The notes beneath the pieces are model-generated. The model did not search any database and was not told the origin of the DNA. It saw nothing but the letters and a program-made list of their open reading frames with translations. Below, one piece after another: positions 16,273-25,444 of a DNA stretch of 64,000 nt. A program made the translations under genes and the position numbers. Source of the DNA: Oceanospirillaceae bacterium (lineage in GTDB: Bacteria; Pseudomonadota; Gammaproteobacteria; Pseudomonadales; Balneatricaceae); NCBI GenBank assembly GCA_013373085.1, contig JABXIM010000034.1, forward strand, positions 1 to 64,000, written 5' to 3'. The first letter of the stretch is position 1. Each line of letters begins with the position of its first letter.

Positions 16273-17688
16273 ATGACCGCTCAGTTCCCGGCCCGTCTGC
16301 GCTGGCGGCGGGCAAGCCTGACCCCGTGCCCGTACCTGATGGTGATGCTTGCCGCTGGCTGCAGCGTTATGCCACAGAACAGTGACAGCCGCTGCGCGGC
16401 CGCATTCGAGCAGTCCGACCAGCAGATCGCCCGCGCCGGCGCCCGAGATCCGGGTCCCACGTCCATCCCGGATTTTCGCTACCTGCGCACCGATCGATTT
16501 CTGGCCTCCTTCCGCGACGAGGTCGACCAGGCCCCAGAGACCGAAGCCTGGGTACGCCGCCTCGCCGATCTGGACCGCCAGACCCGGCACCTGGAGCTGC
16601 GCAACGCCGGGCTGCAGAGCCAGCAGTACAACCTCGACGCTTGCCGCCAGGCTCTCGTCGGCGAGTTGCTGGGTTCGAAAGAGCAACTGGCGCGGTTAAG
16701 GCACCAGGTACGGGTGGCGGATGACTACGTGCCGGCCTGGCAAATCCTGGGACTGGCACCACTCACCGCACTGCCCGTTTCGGCGGGCATCACCCGCTGG
16801 CACCGGGAAACCAGGGCGGCGTTCGCCACCGCATCGGCGGCAATGCCGGCCAGTATACCTGTGTCACGGTGGTACAGCGGCAACCCCGCGAGCCCGAATC
16901 GAACGCCGCTGCCGCTCGATGCCCTCGGTATCCCCGCCGTCGATACCAACGCGCTGGACGCGCTGTTCGACCGTCATGCGCCGGTGTGGGAAATCGAGCA
17001 GGACGACGAGAACGATCGCATCGGCACCGCGATCTGGCGCGGACAGGCGCAGATCGACCCCGACGCTGCCACCGAATACCGACGCCTGTCGTTTACCCGG
17101 TTCGGCGGCGAAACACTGATGCAGCTCAATTACATCATCTGGTTTCGCAGCCGCCCCGGGGACGATATCTATGCCGGCAATATCGATGGCCTGACATGGC
17201 GCGTAACGCTGGGATCGAACGGCGCTCCGCTGCTGTATGACAGTATCCACAATTGTGGCTGTTATCATCTTTTCTTTCCGACGGACCAGCTACGCCAGCG
17301 ATCAGGCCTGGACCCGGGCGAACCGCCACTGGTGCTGCGGTCGCCGCCAGGCGAAGGACGCCTGACCGTGCGTATCGACAGCGGCCGTCACTTTGTCCGC
17401 GGGCTTTACCGGGATAGTGGCAACCTGCACCACCTGAGGCTGGCTACGGCCAATTATGACCGGCTGCGCAGCCTGCCGGGGGGAATATCCGGGCCACAGA
17501 GTTTTTTCGGCAAGCACGGCATCGTTGCCGGCAGCGAACGGCCGGAGCGCTTTTTACTCTGGCCAATGGGCATCCGGTCACCAGGCGCGATGCGCCAGTG
17601 GGGTCATCACGCCACAGCCTTTGTCGGCCGACGTCATTTCGACGACCCCTTTCTGTTGCAACGCCTTTTCGCAGAGGTCAAGAAATGA
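16273..17688 (+). CDS. Putative lipoprotein of unknown function, coupled to a DUF3047 gene
   Basis: 471 residues. N-terminus has a basic region, hydrophobic stretch and a lipobox MLAAGCS, pointing to a lipoprotein. Residues ~90-140 are helical, perhaps coiled coil (LADLDRQTRHLELRNAGLQS). The C-terminal ~270 residues form a globular region with the unusual cluster NCGCYHLFF and repeated aromatic His motifs (HNCGCYHLFFP, RQWGHHATAFVG). I do not recognise the family. The ATG at 16273 is preferred to a TTG at 16258 because of GAGG ten bases upstream. The stop overlaps the start of the next gene (ATGA), so the two act together. Confidence 0.75.
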   Translation: MTAQFPARLRWRRASLTPCPYLMVMLAAGCSVMPQNSDSRCAAAFEQSDQQIARAGARDPGPTSIPDFRYLRTDRFLASFRDEVDQAPETEAWVRRLADLDRQTRHLELRNAGLQSQQYNLDACRQALVGELLGSKEQLARLRHQVRVADDYVPAWQILGLAPLTALPVSAGITRWHRETRAAFATASAAMPASIPVSRWYSGNPASPNRTPLPLDALGIPAVDTNALDALFDRHAPVWEIEQDDENDRIGTAIWRGQAQIDPDAATEYRRLSFTRFGGETLMQLNYIIWFRSRPGDDIYAGNIDGLTWRVTLGSNGAPLLYDSIHNCGCYHLFFPTDQLRQRSGLDPGEPPLVLRSPPGEGRLTVRIDSGRHFVRGLYRDSGNLHHLRLATANYDRLRSLPGGISGPQSFFGKHGIVAGSERPERFLLWPMGIRSPGAMRQWGHHATAFVGRRHFDDPFLLQRLFAEVKK

Positions 17689-18329
17689 AACACAGCGGCC
17701 TTTATCTAATAGCCCTTCTGCTGGCCGGCCCCGCGTCGGGAGCGGATGCTGTGGCGGTCGGTCTTTTTTCCCAGGGAAATCTTGACGGCTGGCAAACCGA
17801 AAAATTCGACGGCGTCACCCAATACAGGCTCACAGAAGATAACGGTATAAAATATTTGCTCGCAGTCAGCCGGGACGCAGCATCCGGACTGTACCGTGAA
17901 ATGGAGGTCGATCTCGAGCGCACGCCGATTCTGCAGTGGTCCTGGAAGGTCGAGAACCGGATCGACAGCCCCGACGAGCATAGCAAGGCCGGTGACGACT
18001 ATCCGGCAAGGATCTATGTCGTTTTCTCGGGCGGCCTCGCCTTCTGGCGCACGCGCGCCATCAACTATGTCTGGTCGAGTACCCAGGAGGCAGGCAGCAC
18101 CTGGCCCAACGCCTACACGGCCAACGCCCGCATGATCGCGGTACGGGGCGTCGACGCGCCGCTGCATACCTGGCTCAGCGAAAGCCGCGACGTGCGCGCC
18201 GATTACCGTCGCCTGTTCGGAGAGCCCCCGGGAGTCGTCGCAGCGATAGCACTGATGACCGACACCGACAACACCGGTCAGGAGGCACGCGCCTGGTACG
18301 GCGATATCAGGTTCGTCAGCGCGAAGTAG
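17685..18329 (+). CDS. DUF3047-family exported protein
   Basis: 214 residues with a signal peptide (MKHSGLYLIALLLAGPASGA). Family features: FSQGNLDGWQTEKFDG, the block PILQWSWKVE with GDDYPARIYVVFSGG, INYVWSS, and the C-terminal IALMTDTDNTGQEARAWYGD. The fold is probably a periplasmic jelly-roll or carbohydrate-binding-like domain; function unknown. Translationally coupled to the upstream lipoprotein. Confidence 0.85.
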   Translation: MKHSGLYLIALLLAGPASGADAVAVGLFSQGNLDGWQTEKFDGVTQYRLTEDNGIKYLLAVSRDAASGLYREMEVDLERTPILQWSWKVENRIDSPDEHSKAGDDYPARIYVVFSGGLAFWRTRAINYVWSSTQEAGSTWPNAYTANARMIAVRGVDAPLHTWLSESRDVRADYRRLFGEPPGVVAAIALMTDTDNTGQEARAWYGDIRFVSAK

Positions 18330-18343
18330 GTAATCTGTACCCT

Positions 18344-18823
18344 TTACGAAGACGAACCGGACGAGAGCTGTTTCTCCATCGTGAAGTTCACCAGGCCGTG
18401 ACCATGGCGACGGATCTCGTTGCGACAAAGCACGCGAAAACCGCGGTGCTCGAAAAACGGCCGAGCAATCTTCGACGCTTCGACATAGAGCCGCGCGAGA
18501 CCGGCCGACTGCGCCTGTGCCTCCACTCGCTCATACAGCAGCCCGGCTACCCCCTGACGCTGACAGTCGGGATCAACGTAAAGGCAGTCGATATGGCCGC
18601 CCGGCTCGAGTTCGACGAAGCCCACCAACCGACCGTGATCCATTGCAATCCAGGGCTGCCGGATGGCAAGACGCTGCTCCCAGAAGGCATAATCCGGCGG
18701 CGTCGGCGCCCAGGCCTCCTGCTGCGCCAGGGTATAGATCCGCGGATCGATCGCATGCACCGCGCGATGAAAGAGGTCGGCCACATCCCGTGCCCGCTCC
18801 GGTTGATAGGTCGTGATTTCCAT
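18344..18823 (-). CDS. GNAT-family N-acetyltransferase
   Basis: 159 residues with one acetyltransferase domain. The acetyl-CoA site is visible as LYVDPDCQRQGVAGLLYERV, followed by ARPFFEHRGFRV. Similar proteins resemble YafP/ElaA-type enzymes, but the substrate cannot be read from sequence. Lies 12 bases after the stop of the GspF-like gene on the same strand, so probably cotranscribed. Confidence 0.88.
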   Translation of the reverse strand: MEITTYQPERARDVADLFHRAVHAIDPRIYTLAQQEAWAPTPPDYAFWEQRLAIRQPWIAMDHGRLVGFVELEPGGHIDCLYVDPDCQRQGVAGLLYERVEAQAQSAGLARLYVEASKIARPFFEHRGFRVLCRNEIRRHGHGLVNFTMEKQLSSGSSS

Positions 18824-18835
18824 ACAACGTCCGAT

Positions 18836-19789
18836 TCAGTTGATGATGCCGAGCCCGAGGCTCAGCGCCAGCAGATAATAAATCCGGGGCAACCATTGGT
18901 AAAAAGCCTCCAGGTACAGATCGAGCAGTTCCGCTTCGAGCCCCAGTTGATGATCGATAGCAGCCGCCAGGCTGCCAGCCGCTTCCGCCGACATCAGGCT
19001 CGACCGATGCGACGGTTCAAGCAGCAGCCCCTGCATCCCGAGCGTCTCGACCAGTGGTGCCCCGTGGCCAAGTTTGTGCCGTGCGGCCGTCACCCTCTGG
19101 CGGTAACTCTTCGCCACCAGCAAGTCAGACGCCGTCGTGATCGCGTCCGTGGCCGCGTTGCCTGCTTCCAGCGGCCAGTACAACTGCCGCAAAAATTGCT
19201 GGTCGTAAAACCGGCGGTAGACCGCCAGCCTGCGCATGCCCAGCCGCCAGCCCCAGGAGAGCCAGAAACAGCTGTCCCGCTGTAGCAGTCGGAGTAACAG
19301 CGCCATCAGCACCCAGCCCCCCGCGACCGGTAGCACCGCGCCCGCCAAAGCCGCCACGACTGGCTGACCCCGCCAGTAATGCTCCAGGCCGAAACCGCAC
19401 AGTGCCGCTATCGCCAGCAACCCGACCGGTAACCACAGCTGGGCCTTGAGACGCGACAGACGCCGCCGCTGCTTCTCCGACTCCACCGCGATGGCGCGCA
19501 GCGCCTCCGGCAATCGTCCCGCAGGCTCAGCAGCCTCAAGCAACAACAGCGCCCGGCGGCCATACAGGTTAAGCCCACGGAGTGACCCGGACAGCGAGCG
19601 CCCCTGGTTCAGGCGCCGGGCCAGGGTTGCAAGGCACCATCCATGTTCCGGGTATTGCTGCCGCAACACCTCAACGGACTGCGACGGCGACAGACCGGCC
19701 CCGATCAACGCCGCCAGGCTGCGGCTGTGCTCCGCCCCCCAATCCTGCGCGGAACGGGCGGCGGCTTGTCTGGCAACTCCGGCGACCAT
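18836..19789 (-). CDS. Orphan GspF/PilC-like type II secretion platform protein
   Basis: 317 residues with two T2SSF units: residues ~20-125 (LAALIGAGLSPSQSVEVLRQ; EAAEPAGRLPEALRAIA) and ~205-305 (FLRQLYWPLEAGNAATDAI; SAEAAGSLAAAIDHQL), each followed by membrane helices. Canonical GspF/PilC has about 400 residues and sits with an ATPase and pseudopilins; none is near, and the first unit lacks the usual N-terminal extension. It may be a leftover of a secretion or pilus cluster or a component working with a remote one. Confidence 0.78.
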   Translation of the reverse strand: MVAGVARQAAARSAQDWGAEHSRSLAALIGAGLSPSQSVEVLRQQYPEHGWCLATLARRLNQGRSLSGSLRGLNLYGRRALLLLEAAEPAGRLPEALRAIAVESEKQRRRLSRLKAQLWLPVGLLAIAALCGFGLEHYWRGQPVVAALAGAVLPVAGGWVLMALLLRLLQRDSCFWLSWGWRLGMRRLAVYRRFYDQQFLRQLYWPLEAGNAATDAITTASDLLVAKSYRQRVTAARHKLGHGAPLVETLGMQGLLLEPSHRSSLMSAEAAGSLAAAIDHQLGLEAELLDLYLEAFYQWLPRIYYLLALSLGLGIIN

Positions 19790-19926
19790 CTAAACCTTCC
19801 GGCAACAAATGTATGCGCAGTATATGCTCAGGATCAGCCAGAACGCACTTGGCGGTGCAGTCGTCAGCGCCCTGGTCCATACTGGATGCTCAGGTTCAGA
19901 AGTCTCAGGACAGAAGGAAGATGCCG

Positions 19927-20550
19927 ATGAGAAAATACCTGCTGATCGCCAGCCTGCTGACGCTCCCCACCCTGGCCGATGCCTCCAATATTCTGTTTCT
20001 CGGCAATTCGATTTTCGCCGACCTCAGCGAAGCCGATACCCAGGCGATCAAAGCAAGCGTGAGGCAGGCACTGGACGCATCGCCCGACCAGAGCCGTACC
20101 GTCTGGAGCAACGAGAAAGGCGATATCAAGGTTGCCGTCACACCCAAAGTCAGCTACGAAATCGACGGACAGCCCTGCCGGCGGACGGAACTGCGCATGG
20201 CCGGCGAGCGCCGTGCCAATGAGCGCTACCTGTTCGAGCTCTGCAAGACCGACGAAGGCTGGGCATTTTCGCCATCGCCGATCAACAGTTTCACCGACCA
20301 GGACAGGGAAATCTTCAGCGCGCATCTGCAGGAAACCCTGGAATCGGGCGTCGACGGCATACCCTCCTCCTGGGTAAATCCGAAAACCGGCAACTCCGCG
20401 GTTGTGGTACCGGTGCGCACTGTGCCCGCCGCCGGCCAACAGTGTCGCGAAGCCGCCATCACCCTGATGGACAAGCGGCAGCGCACCGCCGATGGGCGTT
20501 ACACTTTTTGTCGGGGGGATGACGGCAGCTGGGCCCGACAAAACCAATAG
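19927..20550 (+). CDS. Exported protein with two surface-antigen (RT0821/Lpp0805-like) units
   Basis: 207 residues with a signal peptide (MRKYLLIASLLTLPTLADA). Two similar halves are visible: VWSNEKGDIKVAVTP...CRRTELRM and SWVNPKTGNSAVVVPVRT...CREAAITL, each with a Trp-x-asn start, a beta segment and a conserved Cys-Arg. This is the pattern of the RT0821/Lpp0805 surface-antigen domain, usually single. Start taken at 19927 because AAGGAAG is eight bases upstream; ATG 19921 is also possible. Envelope role unknown. Confidence 0.75.
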   Translation: MRKYLLIASLLTLPTLADASNILFLGNSIFADLSEADTQAIKASVRQALDASPDQSRTVWSNEKGDIKVAVTPKVSYEIDGQPCRRTELRMAGERRANERYLFELCKTDEGWAFSPSPINSFTDQDREIFSAHLQETLESGVDGIPSSWVNPKTGNSAVVVPVRTVPAAGQQCREAAITLMDKRQRTADGRYTFCRGDDGSWARQNQ

Positions 20551-20586
20551 CAGGCTGTTAAAAACCGCAGGTAATTGGAAAGCCGG

Positions 20587-21189
20587 TTAGGGCGAGTCGT
20601 TTCCGATCCGCCCAACGACCTCCAGGCCGCCCTCCGGCAGACGCCGCATCACCACCATCTCGCCGGACGCCGGAAACACACCGCTCAGTGCGGTGATATT
20701 CACCTGATGGGTGACGAGTACCAGCAGCGCCGAACGAGGCTGGCGGGTGACCCATTGCCGTAACTCGCGGGTCTGTTCAGGACGACGTTCCGGGTTGCGA
20801 AAAAAGGAGTTGATCGACGGCAATGGCGTCACCTGGCCCAGCCCCAGCAGCTGCGCGGTTTCCAGACAACGGCACCATTGGCTTGAATAGACGGTCGCCG
20901 AGTCGACACCGTGCTGACGAAACTGCTCAGCAATGCGGCGTGCCTGTTCTCGACCACCAGCGGACAGATTCCGCTGCGTCGCGCAGTCGTCGAGCTGAAA
21001 TCCGGCAGGATCTCCGGTACCCGGCGCTAGTGCGTGGCGCAACAGCACCAGATGCCCGGGTTTTGCAAGGCTCCGCCACACCGCCTCGTCAGCTGGAACC
21101 TCCTTCGCCGCCAGCGACAGCAAAAGCGTCGCCAGCATCATTCCGAGCCAAATAACCGTCTGAGAAAAAAGTCCGCTGCGATGCCTCAT
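20587..21189 (-). CDS. Histidine phosphatase family protein, membrane-anchored or exported
   Basis: 200 residues. A hydrophobic N-terminus (about residues 8-30) acts as signal or anchor. The histidine-phosphatase motif is VLLRHALAPGTGD (catalytic His with RHA in place of RHG), with the second core His in LVTHQVNITAL and the phosphate-pocket Arg in SSQWCRCLETA. Substrate unknown; family members include SixA-type and phosphoglycerate mutase-like enzymes. Confidence 0.85.
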   Translation of the reverse strand: MRHRSGLFSQTVIWLGMMLATLLLSLAAKEVPADEAVWRSLAKPGHLVLLRHALAPGTGDPAGFQLDDCATQRNLSAGGREQARRIAEQFRQHGVDSATVYSSQWCRCLETAQLLGLGQVTPLPSINSFFRNPERRPEQTRELRQWVTRQPRSALLVLVTHQVNITALSGVFPASGEMVVMRRLPEGGLEVVGRIGNDSP

Positions 21190-21629
21190 CGTCTCGCTCC
21201 TATCAGGGAACCTGCGAACAAGTCCCTAAGTTCAGACTGTTATAGCCGCGAGCCGCCCGCCCGGATCACCTGCCCTGGTCCGCGGCACCAAGCGGAAAGA
21301 TTCAGTTACAGTTTGCGTTGCCGGCACGTCGAGATCGGGCTGATAGTGCCATATTGGGAATATTTTGCTGCGATTATCGGGCAAGTGGATGCGGAAAATG
21401 AAAGGGGGCTATCTAGAGACCGATTTCGACACCTGGATACTGGAAAGCCGCATGCAGCTGTCGAAACCGGAAAAAAAGCAGGCATTCTGGCGACCATACC
21501 AACCCAAAACAGGAGTAGCTGCGGGATTGGCGCCTTATTCGTCGGTTCTCTAATCAGACACTAAACCAATAGTGTCCGCATCATAGTTTAATGCAACGAG
21601 CGGACAGTCCTTTTCATTAAAAATATCGA
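21190..21629. other. 440-bp intergenic region
   Basis: No supported gene. A weak inverted repeat (GTCCGC at 21574-21579 with GCGGAC at 21600-21605) lies just beyond the upp stop and could act as its terminator. A 60-codon frame near 21365-21553 has no ribosome-binding site or recognisable features. Confidence 0.5.
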
Positions 21630-22265
21630 TCACTTGGTACCGAACATCCGGTCACCCGCATCCCCCAGACCCGGCATGATGTAGCCATGATCATTCAGGC
21701 CCCGGTCAATGGATGCCGTGTAAATCGGCACGTCGGGATGGGCTTCCGATAAATTATTGATCCCTTCCGGCGCCGCCAGCAAACAGACAAAACGAATGGA
21801 ACGGGGATTCGCTTCCTTCAACCGGTCTATCGCCGCCACAGCGGAATTGCCAGTAGCCAGCATAGGATCAAGCACAACAGCGTCGCGCTCATGCATGCTG
21901 TGGGGCATCTTGTAATAGTACTCCACCGCCACCAGCGTTTTGGGATCGCGATACAAACCGATATGCCCGACTCGCGCCCCTGGCACCACATTCAACATGC
22001 CGTCCAGAAAACCCGCCCCAGCCCGCATGATACTGACAAACACGGTTTTCTTGCCGTCGATCACCGGGCTTTGCATTTTCTCCAGCGGTGTCTCGATTTC
22101 GATTAACTGAGTCGGCATATCCCGCGTGACTTCATAGGCCATGAGCATGCTGATTTCGTTCAGTAAACGACGAAAGCTGCTGGTGCTGCGACTTTGTTCC
22201 CGCATGAGCGTGAGTTTATGTTGAACCAGTGGGTGACTGATGACATGGACTTCTGATTGACTCAT
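21630..22265 (-). CDS. upp: Uracil phosphoribosyltransferase
   Basis: 211 residues. Converts uracil and PRPP to UMP. Motifs: [12 protein letters not shown], the PRPP loop [13 protein letters not shown] and the uracil-binding C-terminus [17 protein letters not shown]. The ATG at 22265 has GAAGGG nine bases upstream. It follows URC4 by 20 bases. In the URC route of uracil degradation the first step is UPRTase (URC6/FUR1 in yeast), so this copy probably serves catabolism as well as salvage. Confidence 0.96.
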   Translation of the reverse strand: MSQSEVHVISHPLVQHKLTLMREQSRSTSSFRRLLNEISMLMAYEVTRDMPTQLIEIETPLEKMQSPVIDGKKTVFVSIMRAGAGFLDGMLNVVPGARVGHIGLYRDPKTLVAVEYYYKMPHSMHERDAVVLDPMLATGNSAVAAIDRLKEANPRSIRFVCLLAAPEGINNLSEAHPDVPIYTASIDRGLNDHGYIMPGLGDAGDRMFGTK

Positions 22266-22285
22266 GGTGGCATTCCCTTCTTCCA

Positions 22286-23521
22286 TTAAAAAACCGTACC
22301 ATCGCTTTCAATTTTGAGTGGCGGTATCCCTCCCTCTCGCAACTGACGGGCAACTTCGCGTCCCGCTGCCCAGGTGCCACCTTCCAGAATGCAGGCCAGG
22401 GGCATTTCATCCGCCGACTTGCGCAATAACTGACGTACCCGTGGGGCAAGCCTGTCAATCAGGGCGACCGTCAGCGCCCGCCATTCGATAATGGCTTCGT
22501 CGGCGGCCGTGAATTGTCGTGCGAAGAAATCTGCCTGCCTGGGAACGATGACACCCATATCCAGCAGCAAACCGCCGTTGCGATATTCCGGCAAACCGGT
22601 GAGCCCATCCAGGTCGGTCAAGATAATACCGGCCCACTGAAAAGGCTCCAGCAATGAATAGGTAAGCCACTGACTAAGTTTGTGAAAAGGCACCCAGCCG
22701 GCAGAAGCGCCTTCCCCTCCCGCCAACGGATGGCGCCAGCAATCTCCCAGGGGTTCCCCCTGCAGTGTATTGCCGGTCAACCAGATGGCACTGAAATGAT
22801 CGAGCAACGCCTGGAGCACGCTGGCCGCAGGCAGCTGCCGGACCTGACCATTCTGCGTCAGCAGATCGAACAGACATCCTGGACGCCCCTCCGCACCAAA
22901 CACCGCAGAGTTAGCAGAAAGAGACTGTCCCAATCGTTGCAATAACTGTACGCGCCCTTCCAGCCCCACCAGCGGATTGGATGCGCTGACCTGAAAAAGC
23001 TCGACCAGATCAGCCAGTTTGATCTGCTTCAGTGCCTCGGCATCCACGCGGTATGGATCGTCGCGCCGGGATGAAAATGTTCCCCGCATAAAACCATGGA
23101 AACTGGCAATGCCCAAACCCTCGGAGCGCACGAACGTTTTGCCACTGCCGGTTTCATGATAGGTCCACTCCGCACCGGCTCCCGCATCCAGCAACACGCT
23201 GATAAGCGTCAGATCAATGCATGCTCGTGCCCGGGCGGCAGAATCGAGATGCGCAATGCACGCGTCCAGTTGTGCTTTGCGGTCCACCGCACCCGCTTCG
23301 AAGTGACGCCATCGGCTGTGATAGGGAATGTTCAGATCCGGATATTGCCTGCGGGTAACGGCTTCCACCTGGTGCGCGACAGCGTCGAGTTTTTCCAACT
23401 GCAGGTCAAAATGCTTCGACTGACCTACTTCGACCGCCTGCAGGATATTGCCGCAACGTTCACGAATGGTGTCGGCAGAACGCAACCGGGCAACGGCATT
23501 GGCCGCGACGCTATTTGTCAA
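22286..23521 (-). CDS. URC4-like protein (DUF1688), uracil catabolism
   Basis: About 411 residues of the DUF1688 family, known from yeast URC4 as essential for uracil use as nitrogen source; its reaction is not settled. Typical stretches: [46 protein letters not shown] and [19 protein letters not shown]. The frame extends upstream to 23623, but that overlaps URC1 heavily; I choose TTG at 23521, which has AAGGGG at good spacing and overlaps the URC1 stop by 11 bases. Middle gene of URC1-URC4-upp. Confidence 0.9.
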   Translation of the reverse strand: MTNSVAANAVARLRSADTIRERCGNILQAVEVGQSKHFDLQLEKLDAVAHQVEAVTRRQYPDLNIPYHSRWRHFEAGAVDRKAQLDACIAHLDSAARARACIDLTLISVLLDAGAGAEWTYHETGSGKTFVRSEGLGIASFHGFMRGTFSSRRDDPYRVDAEALKQIKLADLVELFQVSASNPLVGLEGRVQLLQRLGQSLSANSAVFGAEGRPGCLFDLLTQNGQVRQLPAASVLQALLDHFSAIWLTGNTLQGEPLGDCWRHPLAGGEGASAGWVPFHKLSQWLTYSLLEPFQWAGIILTDLDGLTGLPEYRNGGLLLDMGVIVPRQADFFARQFTAADEAIIEWRALTVALIDRLAPRVRQLLRKSADEMPLACILEGGTWAAGREVARQLREGGIPPLKIESDGTVF

Positions 23522-24785
23522 AGCCGCGCCCCTTGGTGCTCGCCAATGAATCGGCATCCGGCACGGTGCCATCGGTGTAGTAACCGGCTGCAATCTTGGC
23601 TTCGATTTCGACCTGGGCGTCATCCGGGATCAATTCCTCGGGAATCTTGATCCGCTCTTCCACTTCGATACCGCTGTCGGTGATGGCGCGGTACTTATCA
23701 TTGCTCATGCTGACCAGACGATGAATCTTCTGAATACCCAGCCAGTGCAACACATCCGGCATCAGTTCCTGAAACCGCATATCCTGCACACCGGCAACAC
23801 ATTCAGTGCGCAGAAAATACTTGTCAGCACTGTCACCGCCGACTTGCCGCTTGCGTGCGTTGTACACCAGGAATTTAGTCACCTCTCCCAGCGCGCGACC
23901 CTCTTTTCGACTGTAAGCGATCAGCCCCACACCGCCGGTTTGAGCGCCCCGTATACACTCTTCTATGGCATGCGTGAGATACGGCCGACAGGTGCAGATA
24001 TCCGAACCGAATACATCGGAACCATTGCATTCGTCGTGCACGCGGGCGGTCAGGGTAACTTCAGGATTGGCCAGATCACGGGGATTACCGAAGATATACA
24101 GTGTTTGTCCGCCGATCGGCGGGAGAAACACTTCGAAATCGCTGCGGGTCACCAGGTCCGGATACATGCCCCCGGTTTCCTCGAACAGGATGCGCCGCAA
24201 ATCCGATTCGCTGACGTTGAAACGTTTGGCAACACCTGGCAGCCACCACACCGGCTCAATGGCCACTTTCGTCACGACTGCCGATCCGTTTTCCAGCAGG
24301 ATACGATTGTCGGGGACCAGGCGCTTAAATGTCAGTGCGTGATGAATTTCCGCCAGATTGATGTGCGCCTTGGTGACAGCGATGGTGGGCCGGATGTCGT
24401 AGCCCTGGGCAATATAGTCGGCAAACACATCGGCCACGCTGGCGCCCCAGGGATCGATCGAGACGATCCTATCCGCGCCGGCCCACTGGGGATTCGGACC
24501 GATCACGTCAGTGGGGGTGGTATTGGTCAGATCGGCCTTGTGGTCTTTCAACAGGGTGCCGGCGGCGACCGCCAGCGCACGATAAACGCCGTAACTGCCG
24601 CTGTGAGCGCCAATGACGTTGCGCTGACTGCGGTTGGTGGTCGTGCCGATGACAGGCCCGCGCTCTGCCGCACTGGCAGCTCCCCAGTGAATAGCGGGAG
24701 CGCCACCAGGGCCTTGCCCCTCGGGATGGCTGGTCAATCTGATGTGCCGGGACGAGCTACGTTTTCCATCCTTGTCAGTACTCAT
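23511..24785 (-). CDS. URC1-like GTP cyclohydrolase II homologue, uracil catabolism
   Basis: 424 residues. The C-terminal half has the GTP-cyclohydrolase-II zinc triad in the order C-x10-C-x-C (within CNGSDVFGSDICTCRPYL) and the segment GVGLIAYSRKEGRALGEVTK; the N-terminal half (NVIGAHSGSYGVYRALAVAA) is specific to URC1. URC1 opens the uracil-derived ring as part of the URC pathway shown in Lachancea kluyveri and present in some bacteria. No ribB domain or riboflavin genes are near, so riboflavin synthesis is unlikely. ATG at 24785 follows AGGAG by eight bases. First gene of the operon. Confidence 0.9.
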   Translation of the reverse strand: MSTDKDGKRSSSRHIRLTSHPEGQGPGGAPAIHWGAASAAERGPVIGTTTNRSQRNVIGAHSGSYGVYRALAVAAGTLLKDHKADLTNTTPTDVIGPNPQWAGADRIVSIDPWGASVADVFADYIAQGYDIRPTIAVTKAHINLAEIHHALTFKRLVPDNRILLENGSAVVTKVAIEPVWWLPGVAKRFNVSESDLRRILFEETGGMYPDLVTRSDFEVFLPPIGGQTLYIFGNPRDLANPEVTLTARVHDECNGSDVFGSDICTCRPYLTHAIEECIRGAQTGGVGLIAYSRKEGRALGEVTKFLVYNARKRQVGGDSADKYFLRTECVAGVQDMRFQELMPDVLHWLGIQKIHRLVSMSNDKYRAITDSGIEVEERIKIPEELIPDDAQVEIEAKIAAGYYTDGTVPDADSLASTKGRGFDK

Positions 24786-25072
24786 GGATACGGCTCCTGT
24801 TTTAATAGCAGCTTATTCAGTACAAGCACCCTTTTTATTTAGCGCCGAAAATGACTAAGTGGCAAGACAGAAAACTAAGGTATCCTTTTGATAATGCTTG
24901 ACCAGTGACGGGACCTCGTTCTCCACATCAGCCGGTCAAAAACTGACCATGAAATAAAACGCAATCCGCGCTGACCCGCAGTTCTCGCAACGACGGCCCT
25001 AAACGAACATTAATTCTTTTATAAACAAATACTTAAGATCCACTTTTACCTATTAAGGTTAAAGAGCCGCTC

Positions 25073-25088
25073 CCGCGTTAATACGCGG
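25073..25088. promoter_or_regulatory. Inverted repeat CCGCGT-TAAT-ACGCGG
   Basis: Perfect 6-base arms around TAAT, about 290 bases upstream of URC1. TAAT-centred arms of this size are common for TetR- or LysR-type sites; the regulator is not identified. Confidence 0.4.
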
Positions 25089-25108
25089 TAATAAAGGGAC
25101 CATGCCAC

Positions 25109-25127
25109 TGATTAGGCGGCCTAATCA
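25109..25127. promoter_or_regulatory. Inverted repeat TGATTAGG-CGG-CCTAATCA
   Basis: Perfect 8-base arms around CGG, 20 bases from the CCGCGT repeat. Possible operator for the divergent or minus-strand uracil genes; no T-run on either side, so a terminator is less likely. Confidence 0.45.
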
Positions 25128-25444
25128 ACAATCCTTTGTGAGCTGTGTACATCGATCATAACCGCGACTCTCTACAGCAGATCCAACCTCATCCCTGAGA
25201 GCCGGATGTCGATGGTAGCCTGGCCGGCGGGGCCTCGCTGGACGCCGATGCATTTGCGCAAACCTGCAAGGCCGGCCGGCAGGGATAGCCAGCCCGATGC
25301 CCGTGCCGTTAGCCCGTTCCGGTTAGGGCGCATGCACGTTGGAGAGAGAATAAACGCTTAAAGTGTACAAACTTTGTCATCACGACATGGCACCTTTTAC
25401 AAACTTCAGGCGCCATGTACAAATCTTATTGCCACTACACAGTT

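Larger units (their letters stand above)
24786..25444. other. 660-bp region upstream of the uracil operon
   Basis: No gene. It should hold the URC1 promoter and its control sites: an AT-rich stretch at 25005-25060 with ACCT-ATTA-AGGT (25048-25059) and two longer inverted repeats listed separately. Nothing recognisable between 25130 and 25440. Confidence 0.6.

Noticed and set aside
21365-21553. 62-codon frame between the phosphatase and upp
   Set aside because: No ribosome-binding site, no family features; more likely non-coding remnant DNA.
23511-24785. Riboflavin-pathway GTP cyclohydrolase II (RibA)
   Set aside because: Extra URC1-type N-terminal half, neighbours URC4 and upp, and no rib genes nearby.
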